Of a stretch of 51,598 nt of DNA, positions 49,050 through 51,598 are shown in pieces; positions within the stretch are counted from its first letter, which is position 1, and every line of letters starts with the position of its first letter. The translations under genes and the position numbers were made by a program. The notes below the pieces were generated by a model. It was not told where the DNA came from. It saw only the letters and a list, made by a program, of their open reading frames with translations, and searched no databases. Source of the stretch: Streptococcus pneumoniae (lineage in GTDB: Bacteria; Bacillota; Bacilli; Lactobacillales; Streptococcaceae); the NCBI RefSeq assembly GCF_001113365.1, contig NZ_CKYA01000011.1, forward strand, positions 1 to 51,598, given 5' to 3'.

Positions 49050-49247
49050 TCATTCTCCTTTTTCACTTGCTAGATTTTTGGATTTCTTTTCAATCCATTC
49101 AATTACTGGGATGAGAGCAAAGTAGGCCCAAACAAATTGGTCGCTGTAATAGAGATCAAACCATCCTAGATTTGTTCCAATTAGTAGACACAGGCTGACT
49201 AATAGAGCTATGGCAACTACATAATAGATCACTTTATACTTGCTCAT
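49050..49247 (-). CDS. 65-residue membrane protein, tandem paralogue B
   Basis: The protein starts MSKYKVIYYVVAIALLVSLC after AAAGGAGAAAAATG. Two membrane helices (about 6-27 and 33-52) end in a charged tail (EKKSKNLASEKGE). It is clearly related to the neighbouring 62-residue protein: KYKVIYY against KYRVIYY, then GT-LGWF and a Phe-Trp pair at the same spacing. A tandem duplication is the simplest explanation. The end overlaps the ribosome binding site of the DUF3169-like gene. An ATG one codon earlier is also possible. Confidence 0.8.
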   Translation of the reverse strand: MSKYKVIYYVVAIALLVSLCLLIGTNLGWFDLYYSDQFVWAYFALIPVIEWIEKKSKNLASEKGE

Positions 49248-49422
49248 CATTTTTCTCCTTTTTCTCCAACCGATTGAAAATGGATAAGAGGACTAAGTTA
49301 ACCCAAAACAAATACTTACTTTCAACAAAATAGAACCACCCCAGTAATGTTCCAACCATAGCGAAAGCATTCACAATAAGGGCAAGAACACTCATATAAT
49401 AAATCACTCTATACTTGTTCAT
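49234..49422 (-). CDS. 62-residue membrane protein, tandem paralogue A
   Basis: The protein starts MNKYRVIYYMSVLALIVNAF after GGAGGACGAGTG. It has two hydrophobic helices (about 6-28 and 33-52) and a short charged tail (RLEKKEKNDEQV). The ATG overlaps the stop of the XRE gene (TGATG) and its own end overlaps the next paralogue by 14 nt, so all are translated as a coupled block. A GTG one codon earlier is the alternative. The function is unknown. Confidence 0.8.
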   Translation of the reverse strand: MNKYRVIYYMSVLALIVNAFAMVGTLLGWFYFVESKYLFWVNLVLLSIFNRLEKKEKNDEQV

Positions 49423-49628
49423 CACTCGTCCTCCTCCAAGCGAAATACCGATTCGACTGTTTCGTTGAAAATCTGAGATATTTTTAAGGCAATCACAACG
49501 GACGGGGTGTATTCGTCCCGTTCTAATAGGCTGATAGTCTGTCTGGAAACCTCTGCTAGCTTGGCTAGTTCGGTTTGATTAAGGCCATCGCGAGCCCGCA
49601 GCTCTTTTAGACGATTTTTTAGTTGCAT
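49422..49628 (-). CDS. Small XRE-family transcriptional regulator
   Basis: The 68-residue protein is almost only a helix-turn-helix: MQLKNRLKELRARDGLNQTE, then LAKLAEVSRQTISLLERDEYTPS (YgzD/YvaP-like type) and a short acidic end. Such regulators repress their own operon, often one with an ABC-2 transporter and small membrane proteins, as here. The start at the ATG 49628 is conventional. A GTG three codons earlier sits exactly after the stop of the preceding gene (GAGTAG-GTG) with GGAG at good distance and may be used. The likely operator is the palindrome over the operon promoter. Confidence 0.88.
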   Translation of the reverse strand: MQLKNRLKELRARDGLNQTELAKLAEVSRQTISLLERDEYTPSVVIALKISQIFNETVESVFRLEEDE

Positions 49629-49637
49629 GTCACACAC

Positions 49638-49952
49638 CTACTCTCCGTCAAATTCAACGGCTTGGATATCCTCAATACGTTGCAACTTGATTTTTTCTTT
49701 TCCCGTCTTATCTACGTATCGTAGCTTGACCCATTCCTCATCAACATCCACAACTTCCCAAAAATTTGTTCCAAATAGTTCTCCAATGATTGTTGGTTTC
49801 TTTCCAATCATTTCTTGCAATAATCTTGACATTTCTATATTTCCTTTCTCTTTTCTTTCGATTACCTTTAACCTCTTCTCTATCCGCTTGATTTTCTTAG
49901 ATTGACTCATATAAATCAAGACGAGAAAAGGAAACAAAATCCATACCCACAT
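49638..49952 (-). CDS. Membrane-anchored coiled-coil protein, first gene of the XRE-led operon
   Basis: The 104-residue protein has an N-terminal helix (WVWILFPFLVLIYM, about 2-15), a charged coiled-coil segment (SKKIKRIEKRLKVIERKEKG, about 18-37) and a small C-terminal domain with WEVVDVDEEWVKLRYVDKTG, which may be a beta barrel. The ATG follows GGAGGGAGCCAC. It opens the operon right behind the palindromic promoter and touches the XRE gene. The family is seen beside such regulators; a sensor or anti-repressor role is a guess. Confidence 0.82.
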   Translation of the reverse strand: MWVWILFPFLVLIYMSQSKKIKRIEKRLKVIERKEKGNIEMSRLLQEMIGKKPTIIGELFGTNFWEVVDVDEEWVKLRYVDKTGKEKIKLQRIEDIQAVEFDGE

Positions 49953-49983
49953 GTGGCTCCCTCCTATTTCTTAACTTGTTTAT

Positions 49984-50029
49984 ATTGTAACACATCTTTT
50001 TCTTTTTGACAAGCATATTTGTCAAAAAG
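49984..50029 (-). promoter_or_regulatory. Promoter and palindromic operator of the XRE-led operon
   Basis: On the minus strand TTGTCA (50007-50012), a 17-nt spacer and TACAAT (49984-49989). The -35 lies inside a perfect inverted repeat with 10-bp arms, CTTTTTGACA (50002-50011) and TGTCAAAAAG (50020-50029), separated by 8 nt. A dimeric repressor bound there would block RNA polymerase. Confidence 0.75.
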
Positions 50030-50061
50030 TTTAGGATTTTTGTCATTTTGCAAAAGAAAAA

Positions 50062-50083
50062 GGTCAGGAGTAGGTTCCTGACC
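50062..50083 (-). terminator. Terminator of hisS
   Basis: On the minus strand GGTCAGGA pairs with TCCTGACC around a 6-nt loop and is followed by TTTTTC. Confidence 0.92.
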
Positions 50084-50096
50084 AGTTTTTCTACTA

Positions 50097-51377
50097 TTAA
50101 AAGCCTAATTTTTCAAAGATTTCTGAGAAGTTTTGGCTGATAGCCTCAAGCGACACTTGCACTTCTTCTCGGGTTTGGTTGTTCTTGACCGTCACTTGTC
50201 CGCTTTCGACTTCACTCTCTCCTAGGGTGATGAGGGTCTTAGCCGCAAAGACATCGGCTGACTTGAACTGAGCTTTGAGTTTACGGTTGAGGTAATCACG
50301 CTCTGCTTTGAAACCTTGTTGGCGAAGGGCTTGCACCAATTCCAAGGCCTTGACATTTGCTCCTTCTCCCAAGACTGCGATATAAACATCTAGGGCGTTT
50401 TCGATAGGGAGAGACACACCTTGCTTTTCAAGGATGAGAAGTAGGCGCTCTACACCAAGTCCAAAACCAAATCCAGCAGTTTCAGGGCCTCCAAAGTAAG
50501 AAACCAAACCATCGTAACGACCACCCGCACAGACGGTCAGGTCATTGCCCTCAATCTCAGTTATGAACTCGAAAATGGTGTGGTTGTAGTAGTCCAGACC
50601 ACGCACCATATTGGTATCGATGATATAATCTACTCCAAGATTCTCCAACATCTGACGCACAGCATCAAAATGAGCTTGGCTTTCTTCATCAAGGAAATCC
50701 AAGATAGAAGGCGCATTCTCTACTGCTACCTTGTCTTCTTTTTCCTTAGAGTCCAAGACACGGAGAGGATTTTCCTCCAAGCGACGTTGGCTATCCTTAG
50801 ACAAGGTCTCCTTAAGCGGTGTCAAATAGTCAATTAAGGCTTGACGGTAAGCCGCACGGCTCTCAGGATTTCCAAGAGTGTTAAGGTGCAATTTGACACC
50901 TTGGATACCGATTTCTTTCAAGAAATGAGCTGCCATAGCGATGGTTTCCACATCGGTAGCTGGATTGCTAGAGCCAAAACACTCGACACCAATCTGATGG
51001 AACTGGCGCAAACGCCCTGCCTGTGGACGCTCATAGCGGAACATAGGGCCCATGTAGTAGAACTTGCTTGGCTTTTGCACTTCTGGAGCGAAGAGTTTAT
51101 TTTCCACATAGGAACGGACAACGGGTGCAGTTCCTTCTGGACGGAGGGTGATATGACGGTCACCCTTGTCATAGAAATCGTACATTTCCTTAGTTACGAT
51201 ATCCGTTGTATCTCCGACAGAGCGACTGATAACCTCGTAGTGCTCAAAAATAGGCGTGCGCACTTCTGCATAGTTGTAGCGCTTGAAAATCTCACGGGCA
51301 AAACCCTCAACGTACTGCCACTTGGCAGATTCAACAGGTAAAATATCCTGCGTTCCTTTTGGTTTTTGTAATTTCAT
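50097..51377 (-). CDS. hisS: Histidyl-tRNA synthetase
   Basis: This class II synthetase of 426 residues charges tRNA-His. Motif 2 lies in DRHITLRPEGTAPVVRS (about 73-89), the His-specific block is LVRGLDYYNHTIFEF (about 257-272), motif 3 is FGFGLGVERLLLIL, and a C-terminal anticodon-binding domain follows (about 325-426). The ATG follows AGAGGATTCCCT. An extended -10 (TGG-TAAAAT) lies about 30 nt upstream, as for aspS; no T-box is seen. Confidence 0.98.
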   Translation of the reverse strand: MKLQKPKGTQDILPVESAKWQYVEGFAREIFKRYNYAEVRTPIFEHYEVISRSVGDTTDIVTKEMYDFYDKGDRHITLRPEGTAPVVRSYVENKLFAPEVQKPSKFYYMGPMFRYERPQAGRLRQFHQIGVECFGSSNPATDVETIAMAAHFLKEIGIQGVKLHLNTLGNPESRAAYRQALIDYLTPLKETLSKDSQRRLEENPLRVLDSKEKEDKVAVENAPSILDFLDEESQAHFDAVRQMLENLGVDYIIDTNMVRGLDYYNHTIFEFITEIEGNDLTVCAGGRYDGLVSYFGGPETAGFGFGLGVERLLLILEKQGVSLPIENALDVYIAVLGEGANVKALELVQALRQQGFKAERDYLNRKLKAQFKSADVFAAKTLITLGESEVESGQVTVKNNQTREEVQVSLEAISQNFSEIFEKLGF

Positions 51378-51455
51378 AGGGAATCCTCTTTAAACTTAAT
51401 AGTCTTATTTTACCATAAATAGAGGGATTAAAACAGTGAGAAAAAAATTAGGATT

Positions 51456-51598
51456 TATACTCAATGAAAATCAAAAAGCAAACTAGGAAGTTAGCCGCAG
51501 GTTGCTCAAAACAATGTTTTGAGGTTGTGGATAGAACTGACGAAGTCAGTAACATATACCTACGACAAGCCGACGCTGACGTGGTTTGAAGAGATTTT
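51456..51598. repeat. BOX element (boxA-boxB-boxC), cut by the window end
   Basis: It begins TATACTCAATGAAAATC, continues with the boxA stem, then the boxB block (GATAGAACTGACGAAGTCAG), and ends within boxC (ACGTGGTTTGAAGAGATTTT). It is more complete than the two copies in the mal region because boxB is kept. Confidence 0.9.

Noticed and set aside
50841..51341. 166-codon open frame antisense to hisS
   Set aside because: Shadow of hisS without start signals or domain.

Overview
The window is chromosomal DNA of Streptococcus pneumoniae or a very close Mitis-group relative (S. mitis, S. pseudopneumoniae). The grounds are recognisable pneumococcal proteins (PatA/PatB, HexA/MutS, PBP1b, MalXCD-MalA-MalR, MalM/MalP, RlmA(II)), their familiar order, strong AGGAGG ribosome binding sites, extended -10 promoters (TGN-TATAAT) and three BOX repeats. 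No plasmid, prophage or CRISPR array is present. The only insertion sequence trace is a broken IS30-type fragment.

Layout. 1-5.1 kb: tRNA-Glu, a structured gene-free stretch, an IS30 transposase remnant, then a cytidine deaminase-like gene, gltX, pgi and a class-I glutamine amidotransferase-like hydrolase, all on the minus strand. 5.2-11.9 kb (minus): the drug-efflux pair patA-patB behind a leader attenuator, then argR-mutS. 12.0-14.3 kb (plus): argS and a small membrane protein. 14.3-18.4 kb (minus): an AT-rich accessory cassette with a ComR/Rgg-like regulator, a 13-codon hydrophobic peptide, a MacB-type ABC transporter, a membrane protein and a decayed gene. It is bounded by two copies of one 32-bp terminator sequence. 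18.5-20.5 kb (plus): gpsA-galU. 20.5-27.3 kb (minus): rhomboid protease, 5-formyltetrahydrofolate cyclo-ligase, the acetyl-DAP pathway pair (deacetylase, dapH), a self-standing small-RNA-like unit, a DMT-family permease and pbp1b. 27.4-32.7 kb: tyrS, a metal-type P-ATPase with its small partner, rlmA, and two very small membrane proteins. 32.9-43.0 kb: the whole maltodextrin regulon: malQ-glgP (minus) diverging from malX-malC-malD, then malA-malR (plus), with MalR-type operators and BOX elements. 43.0-45.8 kb: YitT-like protein and aspS. 45.9-50.0 kb: a ten-gene minus-strand operon led by a small coiled-coil membrane protein and an XRE repressor, with ABC-2 transporter, DUF3169-like protein, CPBP protease and very small membrane proteins. 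50.1-51.4 kb: hisS, then a BOX element cut by the window end.

How the genes work together. Maltodextrins are bound by MalX and imported by MalCD. MalQ and GlgP turn them into glucose and glucose-1-phosphate. Pgi, GalU and GpsA are nearby central-metabolism enzymes. The 12-mer at the core of the two mal operators also occurs upstream of pgi, which suggests a regulatory link. DapH and the M20 deacetylase make diaminopimelate and lysine. PatAB exports drugs.

The strongest candidate for an undescribed system is the cassette at 14.3-18.4 kb. It has the order comR-like regulator, promoter with a GACAT-TT-ATGAC ComR-box-like palindrome, tiny hydrophobic peptide with a perfect ribosome binding site, ABC exporter. 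This resembles a private RRNPP peptide-signalling circuit. Second are a 150-nt small RNA with a possible pseudoknot at 23.64-23.79 kb and the XRE-controlled membrane operon at 45.9-50 kb. Family assignments are from memory of these families and from motifs read in the sequence; no database was searched.
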